NCBI GenBank assembly: GCA_002842205.1
Contig: PHCI01000008.1
Location: 62,001-126,000 of the forward strand
Direction of reading: 5' to 3'
Length of the DNA stretch: 64,000 nucleotides
Origin: Betaproteobacteria bacterium HGW-Betaproteobacteria-3
Lineage (GTDB): Bacteria; Pseudomonadota; Gammaproteobacteria; Burkholderiales; Burkholderiaceae_C
Below are positions 51,719-60,750 of this stretch, piece after piece. How positions within the stretch are numbered: position 1 is the stretch's first letter; every line of letters starts with the position of its first letter. The translations under genes were made by a program, and so were the position numbers. Under the pieces are notes generated by a model. That model was not told the origin of the DNA. It did not search any database and saw only the letters and a list, made by a program, of their open reading frames with translations.

Positions 51719-53404
51719 TCAGCGCACCGCGCCCTGAGCCGCCACAATCCAGCGCGCGGCCTTCTCGGCCATCATCAGCGTGGGGCTGTTGGTGTTGCCG
51801 CTGGTGATGGTGGGCATGGCGCCGGCGTCCACCACGCGCAGGCCGGCGATCCGGCCGCCGGGGCCGCCGCGCGGGTTGCGCACGCGCAGCTCGCTGTCGA
51901 GCACGGCCATGGGGTCGCCGTCGCGCCCCATCCGGGTGGTGCCCACGGGATGGAAGATGGTGGTGGCGATGTCGCCGGCCAGCCGGGCCAGCTCGTCGTC
52001 GGTCTGGAACTGCACGCCGGGTTTCCATTCCTCGGGCTGGTACCGCGCCAGCGCCGGTTGCGCCACGATCTTGCGGGTGATGCGCAGCGAGTCGGCGGCC
52101 ACCTGGCGGTCTTCGGGCGTGCTCAGGTAGTGGGGGGCGATGGCGGGGGCGTCTTCGAACCGGGGGCTGGTGATGTGGACCGTGCCGCGGCTCGTGGGGT
52201 TGAGGTTGCACACGCTGGCCGTGAACGCCGGCACGCGGTGCAGCGGCTCGCCGAACGCGTCCAGGCTCAGGGGTTGCACGTGGTATTCGAGGTTGGGGTA
52301 GGGCTGGTCGGGCGTGCTGCGCGTGAAAGCTCCGAGCTGGCTCGGTGCCATGCTCATGGGCCCGCTGCGCCTGAGCGCGTATTCGAGCCCGATCTTCGCC
52401 TTGCCCCACAGGCTGTTGGCCAGCGTGTTGAGCGTCGTCACGCCCTGGACCTTGAACACCGCGCGAATCTGCAAATGGTCTTGCAGGTTGGCGCCCACCC
52501 CCGGCAAGTCGGCCACGGGTGCGATGCCATGCTGCCGCAGCAGCGCGCCCGGCCCGAGGCCCGACAGCTGCAAGAGCTGCGGCGAACCGATGCTGCCGGC
52601 ACTCAGCAGCACCTCGCATGCGGCGGTCACCGTCACCCGCCCGCTGGCGGTCTGCACCTCGGCGCCGGTGCAGCGCAGGCTGCCGTCGGCTTGCGCCGCC
52701 ACCACCAGGCGCGCCACCTGCGAATTTGTCCACAGCGTGAAGTTCGCCCGCGCAGTGCACGCGGGGCGCAGGAAAGCCTTGGCCGTGTTCCAGCGCCAGC
52801 CGCTTTTCTGGTTGACCTCGAAGTAGCCCACGCCCTCGTTGTCGCCGCGGTTGAAGTCGCTGGTGGCCGGAATGCCCGCCTGTTGCGCGGCCAGCGCAAA
52901 GGCGTCGAGCACGTCCCAGCGCAGCCGCTGCTTTTCAATGCGCCACTCGCCGCCGACGCCGTGGAAGGTGGCGAAATCGGGGTCGGGCTCGCCGGTGCGG
53001 CCTTTGAAATGGTCTTCGTGCTGCCTGAAAAACGGCAGACTCTCTTGCCAGCCCCAGCGCGGGTCGCCCGTGAGCGCGGCCCACTGGTCGTAATCGCGCG
53101 CCTGCCCACGCATGTAGATCATGCCGTTGATGCTGCTGCACCCGCCCACCCCCTTGCCGCGTGGGTAGCGCAGCTTGCGGCCGTTCAGCCCCGCGTCGGG
53201 CTCGGTCTGGTAGAGCCAGTCGGTGCGCGGGTTGCCGATGCAATAGAGGTAGCCCACGGGAATGTGGATCCAGTGGTAGTCGTCCTTGCGACCGGCTTCG
53301 ATCAGCAGCACGCGTTTGGACGCGTCGGCGCTGAGCCGGTTGGCCAAGAGACAACCCGCCGTGCCGCCGCCCACGATGACGTAATCAAATTGCGTGTCGC
53401 TCAT
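51719..53404 (-). CDS. GMC family FAD-dependent oxidoreductase
   Basis: This 561-residue choline dehydrogenase-like enzyme has the FAD dinucleotide motif YVIVGGGTAGCLLANRLS, the GMC signature 1 GKGVGGCSSINGMIYMRG, signature 2 near GSIGSPQLLQLSGLGPG, and the catalytic His in FHPVGTTRMG, with an Asn in ITSGNTNSPTLMMAEKAA. It oxidises a primary alcohol to an aldehyde with FAD, likely feeding the quinone pool. mmsA lies upstream on the same strand, so an alcohol-aldehyde-acid route is plausible. The substrate is unknown. Confidence 0.9.
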   Translation of the reverse strand: MSDTQFDYVIVGGGTAGCLLANRLSADASKRVLLIEAGRKDDYHWIHIPVGYLYCIGNPRTDWLYQTEPDAGLNGRKLRYPRGKGVGGCSSINGMIYMRGQARDYDQWAALTGDPRWGWQESLPFFRQHEDHFKGRTGEPDPDFATFHGVGGEWRIEKQRLRWDVLDAFALAAQQAGIPATSDFNRGDNEGVGYFEVNQKSGWRWNTAKAFLRPACTARANFTLWTNSQVARLVVAAQADGSLRCTGAEVQTASGRVTVTAACEVLLSAGSIGSPQLLQLSGLGPGALLRQHGIAPVADLPGVGANLQDHLQIRAVFKVQGVTTLNTLANSLWGKAKIGLEYALRRSGPMSMAPSQLGAFTRSTPDQPYPNLEYHVQPLSLDAFGEPLHRVPAFTASVCNLNPTSRGTVHITSPRFEDAPAIAPHYLSTPEDRQVAADSLRITRKIVAQPALARYQPEEWKPGVQFQTDDELARLAGDIATTIFHPVGTTRMGRDGDPMAVLDSELRVRNPRGGPGGRIAGLRVVDAGAMPTITSGNTNSPTLMMAEKAARWIVAAQGAVR

Positions 53405-53458
53405 ATTGGAGTACAGGTCGAGGTCGAAGATGCTTTCATTCCAGTGGCCACCGCGGAA

Positions 53459-53522
53459 CCGGCTTCGCCGGGCCGCTGGAGGCGCCCCCTGGGGGGAGGC
53501 GGCCGCAGGCCGCTTCGGGGGG
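53459..53522 (-). repeat. GC-rich palindromic repeat between mmsA and the GMC gene
   Basis: Three consecutive hairpins are seen: CCGGC-TTC-GCCGG (53459-53471), CCCCC-T-GGGGG (53485-53495) and GCGGCC-GCA-GGCCGC (53499-53513). The block abuts the mmsA stop codon. It resembles the second repeat family in composition (CCGGGCCGCT block, C-run/G-run hairpin) and may act as a transcription attenuator or mRNA stabiliser. Confidence 0.65.
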
Positions 53523-55034
53523 TTATTTTGAAGTCGGCATCACAAACTCCGCACCCTTGCCAATGCTCTCCGGCCAGCGCTGCATGATGCTTTTCTGCTT
53601 GGTATAGAAGCGCACGCCTTCTTCGCCGTAGGCATGCATGTCGCCGAACAGGCTGCGCTTCCAGCCGCCGAAGCCGTGCCAGGCCATGGGCACGGGGATG
53701 GGCACGTTGATGCCGACCATGCCGACCTGGATGCGCCGGGCGAACTCGCGCGCCACGTTGCCGTCGCGGGTGAAGCAGCTCACGCCGTTGCCAAACTCGT
53801 GGTCGTTGATCAGCTGCACTGCTTCGGCAAAATTGGCGACTCGCACGCAGCCGAGCACCGGGCCAAAAATTTCTTCCTTGTAGATGCGCATGCCGGGTTT
53901 GACGTGGTCAAACAGGCTGCCGCCCATCCAGAAGCCGTCGGCACAGCCTTCGCCGGTGGCCTGCGGGTTGAAGCCGCGGCCGTCCACCACCAGTTGCGCG
54001 CCCTCCTTGACGCCCAGGTCGATGTAGCCGGTGATGCGTTCGTGCGCGGCGCGGGTCACGATGGGGCCCATTTCGGCGTCGAGTTGCAGGCCGTTCTTGA
54101 TCTTGAGGGTTTTGGCGCGCTCGGCCAGCATGGGCACCAGCTTGTCGCCCACGTCGCCCACCAGCACGGCGACGCTGATGGCCATGCAGCGCTCACCGGC
54201 CGAGCCGTAGGCGCTGCCGATCAGGGCGTCCACGGCCTGCTCAAGGTCGGCGTCGGGCATCACCACCATGTGGTTCTTGGCGCCGCCCAGCGCCTGCACG
54301 CGCTTGCCGTGGTGTGCGCCGGTCTCGTAGATGTAGTTGGCAATGGGCGTGGAGCCGACAAAGCTCACCGCCTTCACGTCGGGGTGCGTCAGCAGCGCGT
54401 CCACGGCCTCCTTGTCGCCCTGCACCACGTTGAACACGCCGTCGGGCAGGCCGGCCTCTTTGAGCAACGCGGCCATCAGCAGGCTGGGGCCGGGGTCGAT
54501 CGGGCTGGGCTTGAGCACAAAGGTGTTGCCCGCGGCAATGGCCACCGGGTACATCCACATGGGCACCATGACGGGAAAGTTGAACGGCGTGATGCCGGCC
54601 ACCACGCCCAGCGGCTGGCGCAGCGTCCAGTTGTCGATGCCGGTGGACACCTGGTCGGTGAAGTCGCCCTTGAGCAGTTGCGGAATGCCGCAGGAAAACT
54701 CCACGATGTCGATGCCGCGCGTGACCTCGCCCTGCGCGTCGGTGAACACCTTGCCGTGCTCGGCCGTGATGGCGCGCGCCAGATCGTCCTTGCGCTGGTT
54801 GAGCAGCTCCAGAAACCTGAACAGCACCCGCGCGCGGCGGATCGGCGGGGTGTCGGCCCAGGCGGGAAAGGCGGCCTGGGCGGCGGCCACGGCCTTGCCG
54901 ACCTCGTCGCCGTTGGCCAGCGCCACCTTGCCGGTGACCTGGCCGGTGGCCGGGTTGGTCACGCTTTGCGAGCGGCCCGAAGCGCCGGGGACCACTTGCC
55001 CGGCGATGAAATGGTCGATATTTGCAATGCTCAT
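53523..55034 (-). CDS. mmsA: CoA-acylating methylmalonate-semialdehyde dehydrogenase
   Basis: This 503-residue aldehyde dehydrogenase is of the MmsA subgroup. Catalytic Cys lies near residue 282 in [11 protein letters not shown], the subgroup string is [14 protein letters not shown] (no general-base glutamate, as expected for the acylating type), with [20 protein letters not shown] and [15 protein letters not shown]. It converts methylmalonate or malonate semialdehyde with CoA and NAD to propionyl- or acetyl-CoA, as in valine, beta-alanine or inositol breakdown. A LysR gene is divergent and likely controls it. Confidence 0.93.
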   Translation of the reverse strand: MSIANIDHFIAGQVVPGASGRSQSVTNPATGQVTGKVALANGDEVGKAVAAAQAAFPAWADTPPIRRARVLFRFLELLNQRKDDLARAITAEHGKVFTDAQGEVTRGIDIVEFSCGIPQLLKGDFTDQVSTGIDNWTLRQPLGVVAGITPFNFPVMVPMWMYPVAIAAGNTFVLKPSPIDPGPSLLMAALLKEAGLPDGVFNVVQGDKEAVDALLTHPDVKAVSFVGSTPIANYIYETGAHHGKRVQALGGAKNHMVVMPDADLEQAVDALIGSAYGSAGERCMAISVAVLVGDVGDKLVPMLAERAKTLKIKNGLQLDAEMGPIVTRAAHERITGYIDLGVKEGAQLVVDGRGFNPQATGEGCADGFWMGGSLFDHVKPGMRIYKEEIFGPVLGCVRVANFAEAVQLINDHEFGNGVSCFTRDGNVAREFARRIQVGMVGINVPIPVPMAWHGFGGWKRSLFGDMHAYGEEGVRFYTKQKSIMQRWPESIGKGAEFVMPTSK

Positions 55035-55079
55035 GGTGATGCTTTCTGAAGATCATTCAAGTGTGAGAGTTCTGGGGCA

Positions 55080-55096
55080 AAATTTCCAATGAATTT
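55080..55096. promoter_or_regulatory. Possible LysR-type binding site between mmsA and lysR
   Basis: AAATT, seven bases and AATTT form a short palindrome midway in the 103-base divergent gap. LysR proteins bind interrupted dyads of this kind. A promoter-like TTATAA follows on the plus strand. Confidence 0.35.
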
Positions 55097-55137
55097 GTCA
55101 AAACATGGTTATAAAAATGCCTTATAAAGGTGGGCCC

Positions 55138-56082
55138 ATGACCGCCGCCCTCGACCCCCAGACGTTGCGCGCCTTCGTGGCCGTGGCGCGTGCGGGCAAT
55201 GTGTCACGCGCTGCGCAGGGCCTGCACTTGAGCCAGCCCGCCGTGAGCCTGCAGCTCAAGAGCCTGGCGCAGAGCACCGGCCTGGTCCTGTTCACCCGCA
55301 CCCCGCAGGGCCTGGTCCTCACGCCCGAAGGCGCGGCCCTGGTGGCGCCCGCCGAGAAAGCCCTGGCCGCGCTGGCCGACGTGTCGCAGGCCGCCCTGAG
55401 CCTGCACAGCACGGTGCGCGGCAGCCTGCGCATCGGCACCATTCTGGACCCCGAATTTACCCGCCTGGGCGCTTTCCTGAAAGAACTGGTCGAATCGGCC
55501 CCGCAGATCGAAACCACGCTGCGCCAGGGCATGAGCGGCGAGGTGCTGGCGCAGATCGAGCGCGGCGAGCTGGACGTGGGGTTTTATCTGGGTTTGCCAC
55601 AAGATTTTGAAGAAAATGCGGCCTTAGCCCCCGTCAAAAGGTCAAAGTTAGCTTCTCAATTCATAGCAAAAACACTCTCGAGCTTCACCTACCGCGTGGT
55701 CGCCCCGGCCGGCTGGGGGCCGCAGGTGCTGGGCCGCGACTGGAAGGCGCTGGCCGCGCTGCCCTGGCTGGCCACGCCACCGGCCTCGGCCCACCACCGG
55801 CTGCTGCAGGCCGTGTTCGGCCCGGGCTCGCTCACCGGCGTGGAGCCGCGCCGCGTGGCGCTGGTCGACCAGGAGGCCTCGATGCTCGACCTGGTGCGCT
55901 CGGGCGTGGGCCTGAGCCTGGTGCGCGACTCCATCGCCATCCGCGAAGCCCAGGCGCGCGGGCTGGTGATCGCCGACCGCGTCAGTCTGGGCTGCGCACT
56001 GGCCTTCGTGGGCCTGCGCGCCCGCGCGGGCGAGGCGGTGATCGGCAGCGCCTGGGGGGCGCTGGAGCGGGTGTGGCGGTGA
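55138..56082 (+). CDS. LysR family transcriptional regulator with repeat insertion
   Basis: This 314-residue protein has a winged helix at residues 5-62 (LRAFVAVARAGNVSRAAQGLHLSQPAVSLQLKSL) and a substrate-binding domain from about residue 90. Near residues 156-179 the protein reads FEENAALAPVKRSKLASQFI, encoded by an AT-rich dispersed repeat at a place where homologues pass directly from the FYLGLP strand to a short linker before SFTYRVVAPAGWG. The frame is intact, so the regulator is probably functional. The ATG at 55138 is chosen by the family start. It is divergent from mmsA. Confidence 0.88.
   Translation: MTAALDPQTLRAFVAVARAGNVSRAAQGLHLSQPAVSLQLKSLAQSTGLVLFTRTPQGLVLTPEGAALVAPAEKALAALADVSQAALSLHSTVRGSLRIGTILDPEFTRLGAFLKELVESAPQIETTLRQGMSGEVLAQIERGELDVGFYLGLPQDFEENAALAPVKRSKLASQFIAKTLSSFTYRVVAPAGWGPQVLGRDWKALAALPWLATPPASAHHRLLQAVFGPGSLTGVEPRRVALVDQEASMLDLVRSGVGLSLVRDSIAIREAQARGLVIADRVSLGCALAFVGLRARAGEAVIGSAWGALERVWR
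55600..55673 (-). repeat. AT-rich dispersed repeat, copy 8, read in frame by the LysR gene
   Basis: On the minus strand it carries TTTTTGCTATGAATTGAG, GCTAACTTTGACCTTTTGAC and GGGGGCTAAGGCCGCATTTT. The AAAGTTAGC and TGACGGGGGCT blocks match copies 2, 5 and 6. The surrounding gene is GC-rich with typical codon use; this segment is not. Confidence 0.8.
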
Positions 56083-56096
56083 ATGGCGCATCCGCG

Positions 56097-56112
56097 GCGT
56101 GTGTACACACGC
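56097..56112. promoter_or_regulatory. Perfect 16-base palindrome downstream of the LysR gene
   Basis: GCGTGTGTACACACGC lies 14 bases after the LysR stop and is followed by CGCAA-TATT-TTGCG (56122-56135) in an AT-rich stretch. It could be an operator for the next gene or a terminator-like structure; no T tract follows. The rest of the gap to 56361 shows no gene. Confidence 0.45.
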
Positions 56113-56361
56113 AAATTGATCCGCAATATTTTGCGAAATATGCGTTTAACCCATTGAGTTGATTGAATTTTTGTCATTTAGCAGATGCGACTGGATCGCA
56201 ACCGGAATGCCCCCGCTGGTGCGCGCGCGCAGCGCGGCGACCCGCCACCCGGGCGCGATAAAATGCCGTCAAGAGGTGGGTTCAACAAGGGAGACTCTCG
56301 TATTTTTGGGCGGGTTTGCGCAGACGCGCATGGCGCCCGCCATTCCAAGGAGCAATATCCC

Positions 56362-57102
56362 ATGTACCAACACGAACTTGCCCGCAGCGGCGAAGTCCTT
56401 TTCAAAATCCGTGGCCACTATCTGACGGGCATCGTCGTGATCGGCGCATTGGTCGCCTATGTCGTGGACGACGACGGCCCCTTTGTTTCGGGCGTGGCCG
56501 ATCAAGCCTGGTTCTGGGGCTCGGTGGCGGTGGCCGTCATCGGCGCCTTGATCCGCGTCATCACCAGCGGTTATGCCGCGCCCGGCACCTCGGGCAACTC
56601 GAAAGATGCGCCCAAGGCGGCCGAGCTGAACACCACCGGGCCGTATTCGCTGGTGCGCAACCCGCTGTATGTGGGCCGCATTCTCAATTTCACCGGGCTG
56701 GCCATGATGTCGGGCAGTTGGGAATACGGGGTGGTGGTGTTTTTGATCTCGGTGCTGGTCTATGAGCGCGTGGCCGTGTTTGAGGAAGAGTTTTTGCGCA
56801 AGGAATTTCCCGAGGCGCACGCCCAATGGGCGACCCAGGTGCCGTTTTTGCTGCCGCGCCTGCATGGCTGGGTGCCCCCCAAATACCCGTTCTGGTGGCG
56901 CCGCTGCATCCGCCGCGAGAACAAAAAGCTGTTCTGGCTGGCCACCGCCATGATGCTGTATGACTTTGCCCGCCACGACTTTGACCTGAGTCAGTTGCCG
57001 GAAGATCCAGTGGGCTACATTGTTTGGGCGGTGATCGCTTTGGCCGCCTTGCTGATTCACAGCTTGCGCAAATACAGCAGAACATTTCAAGGAATCACCT
57101 GA
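56362..57102 (+). CDS. Isoprenylcysteine carboxyl methyltransferase/PEMT-like membrane protein
   Basis: This 246-residue polytopic protein has several hydrophobic helices and the ICMT/PEMT signature GPYSLVRNPLYVGRILNFTG followed by YERVAVFEEEFLRKEFPEAHAQW. Bacterial members methylate small lipophilic or isoprenoid substrates at the membrane. The ATG at 56362 has AAGGAG at good spacing; the open frame starts at 56185. Its stop overlaps the start of the P-loop kinase gene, pointing to joint function in lipid or polyprenyl metabolism. Confidence 0.82.
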   Translation: MYQHELARSGEVLFKIRGHYLTGIVVIGALVAYVVDDDGPFVSGVADQAWFWGSVAVAVIGALIRVITSGYAAPGTSGNSKDAPKAAELNTTGPYSLVRNPLYVGRILNFTGLAMMSGSWEYGVVVFLISVLVYERVAVFEEEFLRKEFPEAHAQWATQVPFLLPRLHGWVPPKYPFWWRRCIRRENKKLFWLATAMMLYDFARHDFDLSQLPEDPVGYIVWAVIALAALLIHSLRKYSRTFQGIT

Positions 57103-57836
57103 TGCCGGAGCAGCGCGCCGGGTTGGCACCATTGATCGCCATTGTGGGCTGCGACGGCTCTGGCAAATCCACCGTCAGCGAGGAAATCCTGATCTGGGCG
57201 CGCCGTTACGGCCCGGCCGAAGCGGCCCATCTGGGCAAGCAGGCCGGCAACGTCGGGCGCGCCATCGCCGATTGGCCGTTGGTAGGTGCTTGGGCGGGCC
57301 GCACAATCGCCCGCAAGACGGACCGCACCCGCAAGGGGCTTGGTGAAAAGAAGAACCCCGGTTTGTTGCCCGCGCTGGTGATCATGATGTTTCTTATGCG
57401 GCGCCTGCGCCGGTTCCAGCGAATGCTGGCGCTGCGGCGAAAGGGCCTGATCGTCGTTACCGATCGATACCCCCAACTGGACATCCCCGGCGCCTTTGAC
57501 AGCACCGATCTGTTGGCCACCGCATCGGGGAGCGCCGTCGTCCGGTGGCTGGCGCGGCGCGAATTGACGGCTTACCAGTGGATGACCAGTCATCGGCCCG
57601 ATCTGGTGCTCCGCCTCAACGTCGATCTGGACACCGCCTGCGCGCGCAAACCCGACCATCGCCGCGAGGTGCTCAGTTACAAGGTGGCGGCCACGCCATT
57701 GCTCAAGTTCAACGGCGCGCCGATTGTCGAAATCGACGCGAACCGGTCATTGGCCGAAGTATTGGTTGACGCCAAGGCCGCCGTGGCCCGTGTGCTGGAA
57801 GCGCGGGGCTATGCCCTGCAAGCCCAATCCGCCTAG
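57102..57836 (+). CDS. P-loop kinase of the thymidylate kinase-like fold
   Basis: This 244-residue protein has Walker A near residues 16-23 (AIVGCDGSGKSTVSEE), the motif IVVTDRYPQLDIPG resembling the DRY loop of nucleoside monophosphate kinases, and a lid region (LNVDLDTACARKPDHRREVLSYK). True thymidylate kinase has DRY and a shorter middle; the inserted basic segment (MRRLRRFQRMLALRRKG) here may contact a membrane or a lipid. It overlaps the methyltransferase gene by one base. I cannot name the substrate. Confidence 0.7.
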   Translation: MPEQRAGLAPLIAIVGCDGSGKSTVSEEILIWARRYGPAEAAHLGKQAGNVGRAIADWPLVGAWAGRTIARKTDRTRKGLGEKKNPGLLPALVIMMFLMRRLRRFQRMLALRRKGLIVVTDRYPQLDIPGAFDSTDLLATASGSAVVRWLARRELTAYQWMTSHRPDLVLRLNVDLDTACARKPDHRREVLSYKVAATPLLKFNGAPIVEIDANRSLAEVLVDAKAAVARVLEARGYALQAQSA

Positions 57837-57887
57837 ACCATCCCGCAACCCATCGACCTGTTCGACGCCAGTCGCGCGTCCAATCGA

Positions 57888-59072
57888 TTACCGGTCGGCA
57901 GACTCAATGGGGGGCATCATGGCGTCGGCCGGGAGTACGCCGCGCTCGCGCAGCCGCGCCAGAATGGATTCCCCCGCCTGGCGGAACGCCTCTGCGCTGT
58001 ACAGCGGAAGCACGCGGGCCCGGGCTGCCTGGCCCATGGTCGCCAGGCGCTCGGGGTGGCTCAACGCGTCAGCCAGTGCGTCGGCCAGTGCGCTGGCGTC
58101 GCCGGGGGGCACCAGCCAGCCACTGCGCCCGGCCTCCAGCGTGTAGGGCATCTGCCCGACCGTCGAGGCGATCACCGGCAGGCCCGCCTGCATGGCTTCG
58201 TGCATGGCGATGCAAAAGCCCTCCCAGCGCGATGGCTGGAGGTAAAGGTGAAGCCCTGCCAGAAAGTCGCCCGGCTGATCGGTGAAGCCGACCAGATGCA
58301 GCCCGTTGAATCCTGCGCGTTGTGCGGCATTGGAGAGAGCCTCGCGTTCACGGCCATCTCCTGCGATAGTGATCTCAAAAGGCACGGGCGATTGGAACCC
58401 CCTTTGCTTCAGCAGCACCAGCGCCTCAACCAGAACGTCGGCGCCTTTGACGCGATGCAGACGACCGAGGCTGCCCAGCTGCAATGTCCGGCCGGGTTGC
58501 CAAGGCTGAGCTTGTGGTGCGTCCGGATTTGCCGAAAACAGTGGCCAGGAAGCGAGTCGCTCAGGCGGTACGTCAAAGCGCCTGGCCGTAATGTCGGTCA
58601 CCATGTCAGAGTCACCGATCCACATGGCCGGACGTTTGCGCAAGGCGTACAGCAGGCGACGGCGGAGCGGTTTCAGGTAGGCGCTATGCTGCCAGCACAC
58701 CACCGGAATTGCACGACGCTTGCCGAGTAGCAAGCCGATCACGGTAGCCCGGGTCAATGAGGTCCAGATCAGCGTGGGCTGGTATGCGGCGAGCTCGCGA
58801 CCCAACCAACGATGGGCGGCCCAGAGATTGTGTGCGCTGCCTTCCCGAACGTGCACGGTCAAGCCATCTGCGAGCATCGGGGGCAATGCAAGCCCGTCGC
58901 GCCGGGTGAGTGCGAAAACCTCGACATGCACACCGGCGTCACGCAAAACGCGGCAGACCATAGGCACTGGGAAGGCGACACCCCCGCCCTCCACAGAATC
59001 AATGACGTAGGCAATTCTTGTCGCAGGCTGGACTGGCGTGCGAGGTCGTCCAGAAGATACAGATGTGGTCAT
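57888..59072 (-). CDS. Glycosyltransferase family 4
   Basis: This 394-residue GT-B enzyme has an N-terminal acceptor domain (RIAYVIDSVEGGGVAFPVPMVCRVLRDAG) and the nucleotide-sugar domain with LGSLGRLHRVKGADVLVEALVLL, ITIAGDGREREAL and the EX7E-type motif PSRWEGFCIAMHEAMQAGLPVIAS. It probably builds a surface glycan. The ATG at 59072 overlaps the stop of the upstream unknown gene (TGATG). It is convergent with the kinase gene. Confidence 0.88.
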   Translation of the reverse strand: MTTSVSSGRPRTPVQPATRIAYVIDSVEGGGVAFPVPMVCRVLRDAGVHVEVFALTRRDGLALPPMLADGLTVHVREGSAHNLWAAHRWLGRELAAYQPTLIWTSLTRATVIGLLLGKRRAIPVVCWQHSAYLKPLRRRLLYALRKRPAMWIGDSDMVTDITARRFDVPPERLASWPLFSANPDAPQAQPWQPGRTLQLGSLGRLHRVKGADVLVEALVLLKQRGFQSPVPFEITIAGDGREREALSNAAQRAGFNGLHLVGFTDQPGDFLAGLHLYLQPSRWEGFCIAMHEAMQAGLPVIASTVGQMPYTLEAGRSGWLVPPGDASALADALADALSHPERLATMGQAARARVLPLYSAEAFRQAGESILARLRERGVLPADAMMPPIESADR

Positions 59073-59947
59073 CAAGCCTTGAAGTACCTTGAGGTGAGGA
59101 CGGTCAGTCGATGTCTGATTTCTTCCGGAATTTCAAAAGCGTCGGCGTAGTAGTCCTGCGTTTTTTCGAATTTTTTCGCGATCAACTCATCGTGCAGCGC
59201 ACCCATCAGTCCATTGATGGTGCTGAGATACCGCGAGATGCTGTGGTGGCACGGCGACGGATACAGGACTTTCAGATTGTCATACAGCGCCACCTGGCGG
59301 CTGATGACTTTTCGCATTTCGTGAAATTCCTTGCTGGTAATCTTATGCTTGGCGAGGTGCAATTGCAAAAACCCGAGTTGTCGGTGTACGTAGGCTTGAA
59401 ACGCTGAGGGGGTGCTGGGCTGAAACCTGTCAATCTCGTTGACGATCAAGTTAAAGACAAGGCGAGTCAAAAAAAGACGGGCCCGGATGGCCAGGTGGCC
59501 CATGGCAGCGTTTTGTCTGTTCCTGACGGCGTCCTGCAAATAGCCCATGGTTGCGGTGAGCCAATGAAACACCCGCGGGTACCGATGCCTTTCATCGCAG
59601 GCCACGTACGCAAACCGAAGGTGCTTGAATCTGGCGCGCACGTGGTTGAACTGCAGCTGATCTTCCGCACTCAGCGCGCGTTGCCGGTAGATCTTTTCAA
59701 CGATTCCGACCAGGGTTTTGCGGTCCACACCGTCTTTCCAGAGTTGCCGACAGATCCGGTAGCACTGGGTGAGTTGTTCGGGCGTGTAGTCGAGGTGGAT
59801 CGCGTCGGGCAGCGTGGCGTTCAGGTCGATTTCGTCGTGGGCGAGCACGGCCGCAAAGAGCGTGTCGCACTGTTCCGCGGAAAAGCGGGGCTCGTCCAGT
59901 GAGGAGTTGGGGGCTGTGTTGCGGTGGCCGGATGCAGGTGTCGTCAT
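59072..59947 (-). CDS. Unknown all-helical protein upstream of GT4
   Basis: The 291 residues are predicted to be almost all helix by eye, rich in His, Arg and Gln. Notable strings are ARFKHLRFAYVACDERHRYP, VNEIDRFQPSTPSAFQAY, KEFHEMRKVISRQVALYDNL and PCHHSISRYLSTINGLMGAL. Several conserved-looking His-Arg pairs (FKHLRF, FHEMRKV) faintly recall CHAD domains, which bind polyphosphate, but the match is weak. Codon use is less GC-biased than its neighbours. It is coupled to the GT4 gene by stop/start overlap, so a role in glycan synthesis or its control is inferred. Confidence 0.55.
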   Translation of the reverse strand: MTTPASGHRNTAPNSSLDEPRFSAEQCDTLFAAVLAHDEIDLNATLPDAIHLDYTPEQLTQCYRICRQLWKDGVDRKTLVGIVEKIYRQRALSAEDQLQFNHVRARFKHLRFAYVACDERHRYPRVFHWLTATMGYLQDAVRNRQNAAMGHLAIRARLFLTRLVFNLIVNEIDRFQPSTPSAFQAYVHRQLGFLQLHLAKHKITSKEFHEMRKVISRQVALYDNLKVLYPSPCHHSISRYLSTINGLMGALHDELIAKKFEKTQDYYADAFEIPEEIRHRLTVLTSRYFKA

Positions 59948-59977
59948 GATGCCGATTGTCGCGGACCCATCCGGCTT

Positions 59978-60664
59978 TCAGCGCAGCGCCTGCGGCCAGT
60001 ACCGCTGTGCCAATGTGAACCAGAGCCACACCCACGCCCCCGCGATGACCCAGCCCGCGATCACGTCGGTCGGGTAGTGCACGCCCAGCGCCACGCGCGA
60101 CACCCCGGTGGCCAGCGACAGGCCCATGGCCACGGCGTACACCACCCAGCGCGCGGCCCGTGCGCGCAGCAGCGGGGCCAGCATGAGCGCCACCGCCAGG
60201 TAAAACAGGGTGCTGTTCAACGCATGGCCACTGGGGAAGCTCAGCGAGGTCACTGGGTCCAGGTGCGCCACCAGTTGGGGGCGCGGGCGGCCTACCCATT
60301 GTTTGAAGGCGGTGGACAGGCCCAGGCCGCTGAGCAACACCCCGGCAAGGAGCAGGGCCCCCTGCCAGCGGCGCAGCCACAGCAGGCCGATCACCGTGCC
60401 AATGCCCACCACAATTCTGGGCAGGGTGTCGCCCAGCCAGGTCAGCCCCTGCCAGAAAGCGAGAGCCCATGCAGGCCCGGCCAGTGTGGCGGTGTCGGTG
60501 CCCACGCGAAACCACAGGAGCAGGGGGGCGTCAAAACTGGCGGGGCCATCGCGCGTCAAGGCGTGGCCGATGGCAGCGACGGCCAACAGCAGCAACAGGG
60601 GCCACAGCGGCAGGTGCCTGCTCCAGCGGTGCGGCGTCTGCACAGGCTCAGTTTTCAAAAACAC
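59978..60664 (-). CDS. PAP2 family membrane phosphatase
   Basis: This 228-residue polytopic protein has the three PAP2 motifs: KQWVGRPRP, SLSFPSGHALNS and SRVALGVHYPTDVIAG. Members dephosphorylate undecaprenyl pyrophosphate, phosphatidate or phosphatidylglycerophosphate at the membrane. It lies 30 bases before the unknown helical gene on the same strand and may form one unit with it and the GT4. Confidence 0.9.
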   Translation of the reverse strand: MFLKTEPVQTPHRWSRHLPLWPLLLLLAVAAIGHALTRDGPASFDAPLLLWFRVGTDTATLAGPAWALAFWQGLTWLGDTLPRIVVGIGTVIGLLWLRRWQGALLLAGVLLSGLGLSTAFKQWVGRPRPQLVAHLDPVTSLSFPSGHALNSTLFYLAVALMLAPLLRARAARWVVYAVAMGLSLATGVSRVALGVHYPTDVIAGWVIAGAWVWLWFTLAQRYWPQALR

Positions 60665-60750
60665 ACCTCGGCTGGGGGATTGGGTAGAGAATGAAAGGGA
60701 ATTGAAAGCTTGGATAAGCTACGCTGAAAATCATTTTAAAGGTGACTGCC

